A DNA stretch of 64,000 nt from Planococcus salinus (GCF_003719725.1 NZ_RIAX01000003.1:62001-126000); one strand, 5' to 3'; positions 39,412 to 48,882 are shown, counted from the first letter of the stretch. The notes: generated from the sequence alone by a model not told the origin. Numbers and translations: made by a program.

Positions 39412-40472
39412 TTCGTCATCACCTCCCGAAGCGCCTCCATCTGAAATTCAGATTTCATGCCGATGCGGAACCAATTGCCGTCCATTCCTTCGAAAGAATA
39501 AGTATGCCTCAATACAAAGCCTTCTTTTAGCATTCCTTCAAAAAACTCATCGGAATCCAGCCGGTTGGGAAGACGGAACGATAAAAAGTTTGCAGCAGAA
39601 TCTGTTGCTTCACAGCCGTTCTGTTTCAGGAAACGCTCCATTCTTTTTCTTTCTTTTCCGGCAGCGTGCTGGATTTGTTCGCGATATGCACTTTCTTCAA
39701 AACACCGGGATCCGATTGCCGCAGAAAGTGCATTGACATTCCACTGCGCAGCTCCCTTTTTCAATTCATCCACTACTTGCTCTGTTGAAATTACATAACC
39801 CAACCGCAGTCCGGGTATGGCATACATCTTTGTCATCGATCTGACAACGATCAAGTTTGAAAAATCGTTCACATAAGGAATAACAGAAAATTGTTCTCCC
39901 GCGAAATCGATGAATGCTTCATCCACCACCAGTTCACAACCAGCTTTTTCGCAAGCTTTCGCCAAACTGATCAATTCTTCTTTCTGTATCAAGCTTCCGG
40001 TCGGATTGTGCGGATTGCAAATATACAGTGCAGAACTTCCGTGAATTGCCCGAACCAATTCGTCCATCGGCAAGTTCCACGCTGACTTCGCTGTCATGTG
40101 CACTTTGTTGATTTCCACATTTTCTGCCTGCAGCGTTTTCCGGTATTCGGAAAATGCCGGCTCGATTAGGACGACCCGCTTTTCCCGGTACCTCCGGGCA
40201 AGCCATGTGAAAATCTCCGCAGCGCCGTTTCCCGCCGCCACTTGCTTTGCCATCACATGATGAAAATTGGCGGCAGCACTCCGGAACGGCTCTGCTTCAG
40301 GGTCCGGGTAACGGCTGATAAGCGGCAGCAGTTTCTGCCAATCACGATTGATAAACTGCGGCGGACCAAACGGATGAACATTTTCGCTGAAATCGAAGAA
40401 TTGACTTGGCTGTTCTACTCCTGCAGCTTCGTACAATCGATGCGGATTGGCACCGTGATCAGGTAACTTCAA
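39393..40472 (-). CDS. cobD: Threonine-phosphate decarboxylase (CobD-like aminotransferase fold)
   Basis: Makes (R)-1-amino-2-propanol phosphate, the linker for the nucleotide loop. PLP enzyme, 359 residues. FFDFSENVHPFGPP near the start, AGNGAAEIF, YICNPHNPTGSLI, LVVDEAFIDF and the PLP lysine in RSMTKMYAIPGLRLGY. HisC (histidinol-P aminotransferase) is the main alternative; the setting between cbiB and cobU decides for CobD. TTG start at 40472 is supported by AGGAGG seven bases upstream. Confidence 0.92.
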   Translation of the reverse strand: MKLPDHGANPHRLYEAAGVEQPSQFFDFSENVHPFGPPQFINRDWQKLLPLISRYPDPEAEPFRSAAANFHHVMAKQVAAGNGAAEIFTWLARRYREKRVVLIEPAFSEYRKTLQAENVEINKVHMTAKSAWNLPMDELVRAIHGSSALYICNPHNPTGSLIQKEELISLAKACEKAGCELVVDEAFIDFAGEQFSVIPYVNDFSNLIVVRSMTKMYAIPGLRLGYVISTEQVVDELKKGAAQWNVNALSAAIGSRCFEESAYREQIQHAAGKERKRMERFLKQNGCEATDSAANFLSFRLPNRLDSDEFFEGMLKEGFVLRHTYSFEGMDGNWFRIGMKSEFQMEALREVMTKWLKEK

Positions 40473-41412
40473 AAATCAGCCCTCCTAACGCAAATAAGAT
40501 AAAAAACCACATAGTGACTTGATGCATATGTTGGATTGCACAATGAATATGCCTTGCTTCGAGCGGCACAATCGGCGCTCCCATTCTGGCACGGACAGAG
40601 CGAATCCCTTTATACGTGTTTACGCCACCAAGTTCCACTCCAAGTTGAATGGCGGTGGCGGCTTCCAGCCAGCCGCTGTTGGGACTTGGATGTTTTCGTG
40701 CATCGCGCACCCAGAGTGACAGCCGGCGGCGCAAGCCCACCGATTGTTCGTTTTTAGTCGTCAGCAAAATCAGCAATCCGGTAATCCGGCTCGGGATGAG
40801 GTTCAAGACATCATCCAGACGGGCAGAGGCATAACCGAATTGCATAAATTCTTCATTTTTATACCCTACCATCGAATCGCAGGTATTCACTGCTTTGTAA
40901 AGCCACAATCCGGGGGCTCCAAGCAAAAATGCCCAAAAAAGAGGTGCCGTAACACCATCGCTTGTATTTTCCGACACAGTTTCCACAACGCCACGGGTGA
41001 TTTCGCTTTCGCCCAACCCTTCTGTATCCCTGCCGACAATCCAGGAAAGTTTTTGCCGGGCGAGCTGAAAATCTTTATTGAGAAGCGGCTCGTGTACTTC
41101 TTCCGCAGCCTGCCGCAAACTTTTTTGTGACAGCCCGGAAGCAATCAGCAAGGCTTCAACAGCAATCCCCACTCCCCAGTGCATTGTATAAGCGAAGTAA
41201 ACAAGACCGGCAACAAGTCCAACTGTGGTCAATGAAATCGTCCCCACTAAGAGAAAACCATTCCGGAAAGTGGAAGGTCCTCGATTCCATTGAGCGGTCA
41301 GCTTTACAATCAACGAGCCAATCCAGCGGACAGGATGAGGCCAATTTGGCGGGTCTCCAATCATACGGTCCAGAAGCAAACCAAGCGCAATCGCCGCGAT
41401 GTGTTCCATCAT
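40459..41412 (-). CDS. cbiB: Adenosylcobinamide-phosphate synthase
   Basis: Condenses cobyric acid with aminopropanol phosphate. Membrane protein, 317 residues. Signatures: GLLLDRMIGDPPNWPHPVRW, SWIVGRDTEGL, ETVSENTSDGVTAPLFWAFL, AVNTCDSMVGYKNE and PSPNSGWLEAATAIQLGVEL. The ATG at 41412 overlaps the upstream stop as ATGA; longer starts lie inside the CbiZ coding region. Its own end overlaps cobD by 14 bases. Confidence 0.94.
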   Translation of the reverse strand: MMEHIAAIALGLLLDRMIGDPPNWPHPVRWIGSLIVKLTAQWNRGPSTFRNGFLLVGTISLTTVGLVAGLVYFAYTMHWGVGIAVEALLIASGLSQKSLRQAAEEVHEPLLNKDFQLARQKLSWIVGRDTEGLGESEITRGVVETVSENTSDGVTAPLFWAFLLGAPGLWLYKAVNTCDSMVGYKNEEFMQFGYASARLDDVLNLIPSRITGLLILLTTKNEQSVGLRRRLSLWVRDARKHPSPNSGWLEAATAIQLGVELGGVNTYKGIRSVRARMGAPIVPLEARHIHCAIQHMHQVTMWFFILFALGGLIFEVT

Positions 41413-42869
41413 GCTTTCTTGGCCATCCGGTAATTGCCAATTGCCTCTACCGTGCATTCGAATACACCAATACCGATCAAACGGCCGAGTTCCGTAACCG
41501 GTCCGGCATAAGGCAAGTATTCGCCTTGTTGCGTAGCCGCCACCAAGCAGCTGTCGGTCGACGTGCCTGTAGCGATGGTATCCGTCAACGGGTCCATCAC
41601 ACGTTCTTGATGAAGCGCTTTTGTTTTCGCTTCTGTTGCAGTGATCATCGCCTGGATGAACGCTTCATCCGACAAACAGCCGTTGACCATAATCCACGTA
41701 TTAATCGTACCGACCTTTTCTTTTCGGTCTAATGCCTTAGACACGTCCACAGCATTGCCCACGCCTGCAGTGACAGCCACTGTGAGCGAACTAAAGTCTC
41801 CTGTGTATTCTTTTATAATTACGTCTTCCGTTTTCACCGCCGTCATCATGCCGACAGTATCGGTTGGCTTGAAACCCTTCCGCTCGATAAAATCTTTCAT
41901 CTCCTGGATACTGTCATCGCATTCGTAATTACTGTCCACTCGCCGGTTCATGAAGGTCCGGAACCAGCCCGCCCCCGCGTTGACAACTGCAGATGAAACT
42001 GTCTTTAACGGCACAGGGCTGTCATAAATGACAAATTCTGAAGTGACGATGAAGTTTTGGGGACGGACCAGCATTGTGGGCACTTTTCTTTTGACTCCCG
42101 GCAATAAAGTGATTTGCGGTTTCGGCAATTCAGGATGCGGATGGTTACTGATTCTTGTTTTGTACACCATTTCAATGTCCTGCTCTCTCACCACTTCGTG
42201 CGGCTCCCCCATACGAACGATGGTCCCTTTATCCAATAAAAGAAGTTCATCGCAGTACATCGAAGCCAGATTGATATCATGAAAAATGGAAATGACTGTA
42301 AGCCCTTTGTCAATTGCCTGTTTTCTGATTGTATCCAGCAATTCTTTCTGATGATTGATATCCAAATGGTTGGTCGGTTCATCAAGCAATAAGACGGGCG
42401 CATCTTGTGCGAGTGCCTGAGCCACGAAAACCCGCTGCTGTTCCCCACCGGACATCTGGTCAATTTGCGTTTTTTCATAATGGGAAATGTTCATCAGGCG
42501 CATCGCTTCCGTTACCGCAAATTCATCTTCGTCGGACCAGGCCGAAAACCAGCCGCTTTGGTGAGGATAGCGTCCAAGTGCCACGGTTTCACGGACAGTA
42601 TGTGAAAAAGCATGGGCGTGAAGCTGGGGCAGGACCGCCATTTCCTTCGCTAATTCCTTTGCTCCAAACTCCGTTATGGGTTTTCCGTCAATCTTCACAA
42701 AACCGCTTCGAAACGGCAACGCTCCACTGATCAGTTTCATCAAAGTGGACTTCCCACTGCCATTCGGCCCCAGAATGCCGAGCATCTGCCCTTTATTGAC
42801 ACGGAAAGAGACGTTTTGAACAATGTTCTCATCACCGTAGCCGCCTGATAATTCTTGAATTTCCAGCAT
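41409..42869 (-). CDS. btuD-cbiZ: B12 ABC transporter ATPase fused to adenosylcobinamide amidohydrolase (BtuD-CbiZ)
   Basis: Two-domain protein of 486 residues. Residues 1-about 255 are an ABC ATPase: Walker A GPNGSGKST (34-42), signature MSGGEQQRV (139-147), Walker B VLLLDEPTNHLD and switch His197. Residues about 265-486 are CbiZ, which hydrolyses the aminopropanol arm of (adenosyl)pseudo-cobamides/cobinamide to cobyric acid: SSAVVNAGAGWFRTFMNRRV, TAVTAGVGNAVD-like VAVTAGVGNAVDVS, TWIMVNGCLSDEAF and ATGTSTDSCLVAA. Fusing import ATPase and remodelling enzyme suggests coupled uptake and processing. ATG 42869 with AAGGAGTG, one base after the btuC stop. Confidence 0.93.
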   Translation of the reverse strand: MLEIQELSGGYGDENIVQNVSFRVNKGQMLGILGPNGSGKSTLMKLISGALPFRSGFVKIDGKPITEFGAKELAKEMAVLPQLHAHAFSHTVRETVALGRYPHQSGWFSAWSDEDEFAVTEAMRLMNISHYEKTQIDQMSGGEQQRVFVAQALAQDAPVLLLDEPTNHLDINHQKELLDTIRKQAIDKGLTVISIFHDINLASMYCDELLLLDKGTIVRMGEPHEVVREQDIEMVYKTRISNHPHPELPKPQITLLPGVKRKVPTMLVRPQNFIVTSEFVIYDSPVPLKTVSSAVVNAGAGWFRTFMNRRVDSNYECDDSIQEMKDFIERKGFKPTDTVGMMTAVKTEDVIIKEYTGDFSSLTVAVTAGVGNAVDVSKALDRKEKVGTINTWIMVNGCLSDEAFIQAMITATEAKTKALHQERVMDPLTDTIATGTSTDSCLVAATQQGEYLPYAGPVTELGRLIGIGVFECTVEAIGNYRMAKKA

Positions 42870-42870
42870 A

Positions 42871-43863
42871 TTAAGCCACTCCTTTGCGTTGTTGGAAAAA
42901 GATGAAAGCAAAAACCGGTGCACCGATAAATGCTGTAATGACACCCACCGGCAATTCGGTCGGTGAGATAATCGTCCGGGACACCAGGTCACAGACGATG
43001 AGAAGCGCCGCGCCGTTGATGAAAGACAAAGGCAGCACATGGCGGTGATCCGCCCCCCATAAAAGGCGGGTCATATGCGGCACCACCAGCCCGACAAAGC
43101 CGATGGTTCCTGATACTGCGACTGCCGCACCTGTCAGGATGGATCCGCTGATCAGAATGATGAACTTCCACTTTTTCACGTCAACTCCAAGGTGTTTTGC
43201 CCGCTCTTCGCCAAAGAGCATAGCGTTCAACTCCCGACGGCAAAGCCAGAGAACAAAAGAACCGATTAGTACAAAAGGCAATGCCATTTGGACATACGGC
43301 CAGCCGCGCATCGACACACTGCCGAGCAGCCAGCCAATGATTTGCCTGAGCTCTTCTCCTGTCAAAGCGATCATTAATGAAATGACAGATCCCAAAAACG
43401 AGCTGAAAATGATTCCAGTCAGGATGACGGTCTCCATTTTCATCGACCGGTCCACCAGTTTTGCAAAGCCGATTACAGCGAACATCGTCAAAATGGCAAA
43501 CAGCATGCTTATGACCGGCAGCGTGTAAAGGCCCAAAAACGGGATAGAAATGCCGAAAAAGAGTGTCATCACGGCGCCCACTGAGGCACCGGAAGACACT
43601 CCCAGCGTGTAAGGATCGGCTAACGGATTTTTCAATAAGCCTTGAAAAGCCGCCCCCGCTGTGGCCAGTGCCGCACCGACAAGGCCAGCCAGCACCACAC
43701 GGGGCATGCGGATATTCCATAATATATTGGCGGCTGTGCTGTCTGATGCAGGATTCCACAGCACTACAGGCGAAATTGAAACCGTTCCGACCGTTACACC
43801 CAGCAGCACTGCCGCTCCCAGTATCAGCAGAGAGACAATGTAAGCTACCGTGTTTTTACTCAC
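42871..43863 (-). CDS. btuC: B12/corrinoid ABC transporter permease (BtuC, FecCD family)
   Basis: Membrane permease of 330 residues with about ten helices. FecCD motifs: LAGLVGAALATAGAAFQGLLKNPLADPYTLG, of which GAAFQGLLKNPLADPYTLGV is the core, SGTIGFVGLVVPHMTRLLWG (the ATPase contact) and SPTELPVGVITAFIGAPVF at the end. Overlaps btuF by 8 bases. B12 specificity is inferred from the riboswitch and fused CbiZ; the family also includes iron-siderophore permeases. Confidence 0.92.
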   Translation of the reverse strand: MSKNTVAYIVSLLILGAAVLLGVTVGTVSISPVVLWNPASDSTAANILWNIRMPRVVLAGLVGAALATAGAAFQGLLKNPLADPYTLGVSSGASVGAVMTLFFGISIPFLGLYTLPVISMLFAILTMFAVIGFAKLVDRSMKMETVILTGIIFSSFLGSVISLMIALTGEELRQIIGWLLGSVSMRGWPYVQMALPFVLIGSFVLWLCRRELNAMLFGEERAKHLGVDVKKWKFIILISGSILTGAAVAVSGTIGFVGLVVPHMTRLLWGADHRHVLPLSFINGAALLIVCDLVSRTIISPTELPVGVITAFIGAPVFAFIFFQQRKGVA

Positions 43864-44836
43864 TGAAAACCTCAGGATAGACAGCTTTTGCCACTTCCCT
43901 CAGCCCTTCAGTCAAACGGGGACCCGTTCGGTCAATGAGATCCGAATTTACATTGTGTACAGCCTCTTGCTGAACTGCGGTCACTTCACCAAAGCCGCTG
44001 CGTGCCATGACTTGATCGACAGCCTCCGGTACATAAAAGCCGTATGTCGTTAAAATAACATCCGGATTCCATTCAACGATGGCTTCCGGGTCTACACTGG
44101 CCCATCCTTCGATTTCTGCCGCTGCGTTTTCAGCGTTGATGATAGTCAGCATTTCATCCATGAACGTACCGCTTCCTGCTGTAAATATTTCAGGATCCCC
44201 GGACACTTCAATAAACACTGTTTTTGGCTCTTCAACTTCAGCAGCGCGTTCTTCGATATCCGCCACTTCCTGCTGCATTTCCGAAACGATGGCTTCCGCT
44301 TCTTCGACCGTACCTGTCGCTTGTCCGATTACTGTCATCGTATCGTATACTTCATCAAAATTACCCGCTTCACGAACCACGTATACCGTTAGCCCAGCAT
44401 CGCGCAATTGCTGATAACCGGCCTCGCCGACACCCAAACCTGATTCATGCGCCAGCACGAGGTCCGGTTGAAGGGAAATGATTTGCTCTACATTAAATTC
44501 CTGACCGCCGATTTTTTCAACATCTTCTGTTTCTGGTGGGTAATTATCAAAATCGGATAATCCAACCATTTTTTCTCCTAATCCAAGTTCATAAGCAATT
44601 TCTGTATTCGACGGAACCATGGAAACAATCGCTTCCGGCTCTTCTTCAATCACCACTTCTTCGCCGACGGCATCCGTCAATGTAACCGGAAACTCAGCTT
44701 CTTCCGTTTCTGCCGGCTGTTCAGCAGGTGATTCTGTCTGTTGCTGTTCCTCGACCGGTGCCGCTTCTTCTCCGCAGCCCGCGAGCAAGATTGCCGCCAG
44801 CCCTGTACTTAATCCAAATTGCCAAAACTTTTTCAT
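43856..44836 (-). CDS. btuF: Corrinoid-binding lipoprotein (BtuF-like)
   Basis: Extracellular substrate-binding protein anchored by a lipid, 326 residues. Signal peptide MKKFWQFGLSTGLAAILLAGC with lipobox LLAGC; acidic Glu/Pro/Thr linker; then a class III binding fold with IVSMVPSNTEIAYELGLGEK, IGGQEFNVEQIISLQPDLVL and VDPEAIVEWNPDVIL. First gene after the riboswitch; ATG 44836 preceded by GGAGG. Heme or siderophore binding is the alternative, made unlikely by the context. Confidence 0.92.
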   Translation of the reverse strand: MKKFWQFGLSTGLAAILLAGCGEEAAPVEEQQQTESPAEQPAETEEAEFPVTLTDAVGEEVVIEEEPEAIVSMVPSNTEIAYELGLGEKMVGLSDFDNYPPETEDVEKIGGQEFNVEQIISLQPDLVLAHESGLGVGEAGYQQLRDAGLTVYVVREAGNFDEVYDTMTVIGQATGTVEEAEAIVSEMQQEVADIEERAAEVEEPKTVFIEVSGDPEIFTAGSGTFMDEMLTIINAENAAAEIEGWASVDPEAIVEWNPDVILTTYGFYVPEAVDQVMARSGFGEVTAVQQEAVHNVNSDLIDRTGPRLTEGLREVAKAVYPEVFSE

Positions 44837-44862
44837 GAATGAAATCCTCCGTTTCTGTAATT

Positions 44863-44893
44863 GAAAAGACCTCCCACAATACTGCGGGAGGTC
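44863..44893 (-). terminator. Intrinsic terminator of the cobalamin riboswitch
   Basis: Minus strand GACCTCCCGCA, short loop, TGTGGGAGGTC, then TTTTC; between aptamer and btuF. It is the likely off-switch when B12 is bound. Confidence 0.82.
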
Positions 44894-44944
44894 TGAAAGG
44901 ACGCCATAAAAAGACATGCGCATCCAGCCTGTCCTCGCAAGCTT

Positions 44945-45118
44945 GTGGGTGTTCCATAAAGGCAGGTCTCCTGGCTTGTGATCATCGCTTTCTGCGCCTT
45001 CCCAAAGCTTTGCTTCAGTGGCATATGGCAGATTGCTCTCACATACAGTGGCGGGACCGCGCCGGAATCGAACCGGCTTCCCTTTTAACTCATGCTCTTA
45101 GACATAAGCACCTTTATG
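44945..45118 (-). ncRNA. Cobalamin riboswitch
   Basis: Minus strand carries the full set of aptamer landmarks in order: GGTGCTTATG (5' paired element), GGGAAGCCGGT...CCGGCGCGG, the invariant GGTCCCGCCACTGTA, GCCACTG...GGGAAGG, and the B12 box AAGCCAGGAGACCTGCC (44961-44977). It is followed by an intrinsic terminator and then btuF. Binding of adenosylcobalamin is expected to stop transcription of the whole salvage operon. Confidence 0.96.
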
Positions 45119-45144
45119 GTGGTTATTCATTTGTCTTCTTCTTC

Positions 45145-45150
45145 ATTATA
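45145..45150 (-). promoter_or_regulatory. -10 box of the B12-operon promoter
   Basis: Perfect TATAAT on the minus strand, about 30 bases upstream of the aptamer and 23 bases after the argS stop. The -35 region has no good match. Confidence 0.5.
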
Positions 45151-45172
45151 CCGAAAAATATTGAAAAGTCTC

Positions 45173-46834
45173 TTACATTTTTTCCGGTGCTGCTACGCCA
45201 ACCGCTTTCAAAGCATTGGCCAGTGTTGTCTTCACAGCTGTAATCAGCGCGAGACGGGCACGCGTCAGATCTTCGTTGGAAGCATCCAATACTTTGTTGG
45301 CATTGTAAAAGCTGTGGAAATTGGACGCCAACTCCTGAATGTACGTGGTAACCCGATGAGGCGCCCGTTGTCTCGCTGCTTCAGCAACAGCTTGAGGGAA
45401 GTCCCCAATTTTTTTCAGGACGTCAATTTCCTTTTCGGATGTCAGCAAGTCCAGATGGTCCAGAGATGCCGTGAATCCCTGTTCTTCCGCTTGGCGCAAG
45501 ATTGAGCAAATGCGTGCATGCGCATACTGGGAATAATAAACCGGATTTTCGTTTGACTGGGAAACGGCCAAGTCCAAATCGAAATCCATGTGAGTATCGC
45601 CTGAACGCATGGCGAAGAAATAGCGCACAGCATCCAAACCGACCAGCTCTACAAGCTCACGCATCGTCACAGCTTTGCCTGTCCGTTTGCTCATCTTCAT
45701 CTTTTCGCCGTCTTTGTACAATTGCACCATTTGAATAATGCTGACTTCCAGCGTTTCACGGTCATAGCCCAGTGCTTCGATCGCCGCTTTCATCCGTGGA
45801 ATATAGCCGTGATGATCCGCTCCCCAGACATTGATCAGCTTCTGGAAACCGCGCTGCAGCTTGTCTTCATGATAAGCGATGTCAGGTGTCAAATACGTGT
45901 ACGTGCCGTCATTCTTGATCAGGACACGGTCTTTGTCATCCCCGAACGTCGTGGAACGGAACCAGGTTGCCCCGTCCTGCTCGTAGATATGCCCGTTGTC
46001 GCGAAGCTTCTGGAGCGCTTTGTCGATTTTGCCGTTTTCGTAAAGCGAGGATTCCGAATACCATACATCGAACTCCACGCGGAAATCAGCCAAATCCTGC
46101 TGCAGCTTCTCAATCTCCACTTTCAATCCATGCTTGCGGAAAGCTTCGAAACGTTCTTCATCGGACATGTTCACGAATTTCTCGCCATACTCTTTCACCA
46201 GGTCATCGGCGATGTCTTTGATGTCCTGGCCACGGTAACCGTCTTCCGGCATATCGACGGGTTTCCCCAGCGCTTCAAAGTAACGGGCTTCGATTGATAA
46301 AGCCAGGTTATTAATCTGATTGCCGGCATCGTTAATGTAATATTCACGGGATACGTCATACCCAGCCAGGCCGAGAACATTGGATAACGAATCGCCGACC
46401 GACGAACCACGGGCGTGCCCCAGGTGAAGGTCTCCTGTAGGGTTGGCGGAAACAAATTCCACTTGAATGCGCTCTCCCGCCCCTGAATTTGTGCGGCCGT
46501 ATTCCGCCTGCTGTTCCATGACGGTTTTCACGACTTCCTGCAAATAATCCTTTTTGACAATGATGTTGATAAATCCAGGACCGGCAATTTCCACATTTTC
46601 GATATTCGCGGCGTCTTTATCCAGATTTTCCACGATGGCTTCCGCAATGGCGCGGGGCGGTTTTTTCGCCAGGCGCGTCAACTGCATCGCGATATTGGTC
46701 GCATAATCACCGTTCGCCTTGTCTTTTGGTGCTTCCAGGTGAACATCCACTTGTTCCGTTGTCAATTCAGCTTTTTCCACTGCATTGCTGATCGCCAATT
46801 TGATGGCTTGCTGTACTTTCTCTACTGCATTCAT
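45173..46834 (-). CDS. argS: Arginyl-tRNA synthetase
   Basis: Class I aminoacyl-tRNA synthetase, 553 residues. N-terminal tRNA-binding domain, catalytic [20 protein letters not shown] (HIGH motif as HLGH), [15 protein letters not shown] (KMSKS-like), and the C-terminal anticodon domain ending GVAAPEKM, the usual last residues. Overlaps the upstream DUF1934 gene by four bases. No T-box leader seen. Confidence 0.98.
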   Translation of the reverse strand: MNAVEKVQQAIKLAISNAVEKAELTTEQVDVHLEAPKDKANGDYATNIAMQLTRLAKKPPRAIAEAIVENLDKDAANIENVEIAGPGFINIIVKKDYLQEVVKTVMEQQAEYGRTNSGAGERIQVEFVSANPTGDLHLGHARGSSVGDSLSNVLGLAGYDVSREYYINDAGNQINNLALSIEARYFEALGKPVDMPEDGYRGQDIKDIADDLVKEYGEKFVNMSDEERFEAFRKHGLKVEIEKLQQDLADFRVEFDVWYSESSLYENGKIDKALQKLRDNGHIYEQDGATWFRSTTFGDDKDRVLIKNDGTYTYLTPDIAYHEDKLQRGFQKLINVWGADHHGYIPRMKAAIEALGYDRETLEVSIIQMVQLYKDGEKMKMSKRTGKAVTMRELVELVGLDAVRYFFAMRSGDTHMDFDLDLAVSQSNENPVYYSQYAHARICSILRQAEEQGFTASLDHLDLLTSEKEIDVLKKIGDFPQAVAEAARQRAPHRVTTYIQELASNFHSFYNANKVLDASNEDLTRARLALITAVKTTLANALKAVGVAAPEKM

Positions 46835-47241
46835 CCTTTACCCTCCGTAAACTGTATTTCCATTTCATATTCCCCTACATAATCCGTCCCCAACGATAAA
46901 TCATAGCGGACTTGAAAACGACTTTCGCTGACTGACAGCTCGTGTGCTTTGGTGGTCAGCATAAAGGAACCCTGCTCATTCGTCAGGTTGCCTGTCTGCT
47001 CTTTATGTAATAAAAACGGGAGCCGCATCTGCAGACCGCCGCTTCTTAATACTACCGCTTCCTCTTCCTGGAGTTTGACCGTCGTCCGGATTTCCAGATC
47101 GTCCTGCTGTTCTGCGTATTGCAGATAGCGCCGGTCATTTTTTTCCGTCAACGTACCGTGAGAATGCAGCTCCATGACTTGTTCTGCTTCATCCGGCAGA
47201 CGGATTATGGTAGTCAGTTTGATGATGACTGATTTTTTCAT
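46831..47241 (-). CDS. ywiB: DUF1934 beta-barrel protein (YwiB)
   Basis: 136 residues, calycin-like small beta-barrel of unknown function, regularly encoded just before argS in Bacillales. Alternating polar/hydrophobic strands ([42 protein letters not shown]). GGAAGG lies at proper distance from ATG 47241; an ATG two codons earlier is also possible. Coupled to argS by a 4-base overlap. Confidence 0.85.
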   Translation of the reverse strand: MKKSVIIKLTTIIRLPDEAEQVMELHSHGTLTEKNDRRYLQYAEQQDDLEIRTTVKLQEEEAVVLRSGGLQMRLPFLLHKEQTGNLTNEQGSFMLTTKAHELSVSESRFQVRYDLSLGTDYVGEYEMEIQFTEGKG

Positions 47242-47398
47242 GGTCATCCGCCTTCCCGTCCTTTAATAACCTTTTCATTATAGCCCGATTCGGCGCTTTT
47301 TTTCAATGAAGTTTCGATTTTGTTCCATCTCAATTTCTTCGGCATTTTCACATTGTTTTTTGTATTGACCACCGAACTCACTGAATCGGCTCGTAAGT

Positions 47399-47422
47399 TA
47401 AAAAACCACTCCTGAAGAGTGG
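47399..47422 (-). terminator. Rho-independent terminator of hmoB
   Basis: Stem CCACTC/GAGTGG, 5-base loop, then TTTTTTT on the minus strand; eight bases after the stop. Confidence 0.8.
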
Positions 47423-47430
47423 CTTGTAAA

Positions 47431-47928
47431 TTACTTGATATAGGTTTGAACGAAAGAAGGACGTGGAAATATATCCCGCTTCCTATCGATGCCTTCAGCT
47501 GTCCCGCGCTTGGCATGCGCCTGGCCATACGCCCGGGACTGCTGCCAGTCCGTAAATGATTTTTCGTCTTCCCATAATGTCAGGACGACATACGTATCCG
47601 TTGTTACAGGACGCAGCACACGAATTGCCGCAAACCCCGGTTCTTTCTCAATCAATCCCGCGCGTTTCTTAAAACGCTCTTCGAATAATTCCCTGCCTTC
47701 TTCTGCGACGGGGATGTTATTGAATACTGCGAAATAGCCGCCATTGATTGCGCCGCTGGCATCCAGCACTTCGTAGGCTTCTGTATAGGGCAGTGACCCG
47801 GCACCCTCCGATTCGTAGAGCAGCACCGCTTCTTCCCCGTTCATCAGAAAAACCAGCGGCGTATTCGGAAAATTTGCGAGGATAGCCACAGCCTGGTCGG
47901 TATGGCCGCTCCATTTGTACAATTTCAT
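47431..47928 (-). CDS. hmoB: Heme-degrading monooxygenase HmoB-like (ABM domain)
   Basis: 165 residues. The C-terminal ABM fold (about 65-165) reads FAVFNNIPVAEEGRELFEER, KKRAGLIEKEPGFAAIRVLR and TYVVLTLWEDEKSFTDWQQS, closely following B. subtilis HmoB (YhgC), which releases iron from heme. The N-terminal part is a smaller beta-rich extension, also as in HmoB. I start at ATG 47928 with AGAGGTG upstream. Flanked by terminators, so probably monocistronic. Confidence 0.88.
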   Translation of the reverse strand: MKLYKWSGHTDQAVAILANFPNTPLVFLMNGEEAVLLYESEGAGSLPYTEAYEVLDASGAINGGYFAVFNNIPVAEEGRELFEERFKKRAGLIEKEPGFAAIRVLRPVTTDTYVVLTLWEDEKSFTDWQQSRAYGQAHAKRGTAEGIDRKRDIFPRPSFVQTYIK

Positions 47929-47963
47929 AGTCAGCACCTCTTCTCTTTCAGCTTTTGATTCAC

Positions 47964-47990
47964 AAAAACCGGACTGGTGACCCAGTCCGG
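47964..47990 (-). terminator. Rho-independent terminator of speE-speB
   Basis: Perfect 9-bp stem CCGGACTGG/CCAGTCCGG, 4-base loop, TTTTTGTG on the minus strand. Confidence 0.85.
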
Positions 47991-48006
47991 CTGACTTGCT
48001 TATTGT

Positions 48007-48879
48007 TCATTTCACCCAACCCAAAATCATTTCGCGGATCAGCTTGCTCGCCGTGTTCGCGGTTTGATCGGAATGGTCATAGACAGGGGCAAGCTCTACA
48101 AGGTCGAAGCCGACGACATTGACGCCTGACGCGGCGATGGCATGTATCGATGCCAGCAGTTCACGGGATGTGATGCCTCCTGCGTCGACGGTTCCAGTGC
48201 CCGGAGCATACGCCGGATCCAGGACGTCCATATCAATCGTCACGTAAACGTTGCGACCTTCAAGGGTCGGCAGTATTTCCTTTAACGGCTCGAGCACTTC
48301 AAACTTGGAGATGTGCATCCCTTGTTCTTTGGCCCACTCGAATTCTTCTTTCATGCCGGAACGGATGCCAAATGAATAGACATTCTGTGGTCCGATGTGA
48401 TCGGCGATTTTACGGATGGGCGTGGAATGGGAATATTCTTCGCCTTCGTAATTTTCCCGAAGGTCCGTGTGCGCGTCCATATGGATGATGGCCAAATCAT
48501 CGTATTGACTGGCAACGGCTTTCATAACCGGCAGCGACACCAGGTGTTCGCCGCCCATGCCAACGGGGATTTTGCCGTCTTTCAGCAACGTATGGACATA
48601 TGTCTCGATTTCCAGCAGACTTTTTTCCGGATTGCCGAATGGCAGTGGGATGTCGCCGGCATCAAAAAACTTCACATCCTCAAGTTCCCGGTCCAGGTAC
48701 GGACTGTATTCTTCCAGCCCGATCGACACTTCACGGATTTTGTTGGGGCCGAAACGGGATCCCGGCCGGTAACTGACCGTCCAGTCCATCGGCATGCCGT
48801 AAAGCACCGCTTTCGACTCGTCGTAATTCGGATGGCTTTTGATGAACACTTTTCCTGAATACGTTTCGTCAAATCTCAT
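48007..48879 (-). CDS. speB: Agmatinase
   Basis: Hydrolyses agmatine to putrescine and urea; binuclear Mn enzyme, 290 residues. Metal motifs GMGGEHLVSLP, IIHMDAHTDLRE and VTIDMDVLDPAYAPGTGT are complete. Encoded directly after speE; together they make spermidine from agmatine. Start ATG gives MRFDETYSGKVF. Confidence 0.96.
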   Translation of the reverse strand: MRFDETYSGKVFIKSHPNYDESKAVLYGMPMDWTVSYRPGSRFGPNKIREVSIGLEEYSPYLDRELEDVKFFDAGDIPLPFGNPEKSLLEIETYVHTLLKDGKIPVGMGGEHLVSLPVMKAVASQYDDLAIIHMDAHTDLRENYEGEEYSHSTPIRKIADHIGPQNVYSFGIRSGMKEEFEWAKEQGMHISKFEVLEPLKEILPTLEGRNVYVTIDMDVLDPAYAPGTGTVDAGGITSRELLASIHAIAASGVNVVGFDLVELAPVYDHSDQTANTASKLIREMILGWVK

Positions 48880-48882
48880 CGT

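Noticed and set aside
45040-45090. tRNA-like GGTTCGATTCC arm
   Set aside because: It is the GCCGGTTCGATTCCGGC hairpin of the cobalamin aptamer; there is no acceptor stem or anticodon arm around it.
47244-47528. 94-codon minus-strand frame between ywiB and hmoB
   Set aside because: It overlaps the 3' end of hmoB in another frame and contains the hmoB terminator.
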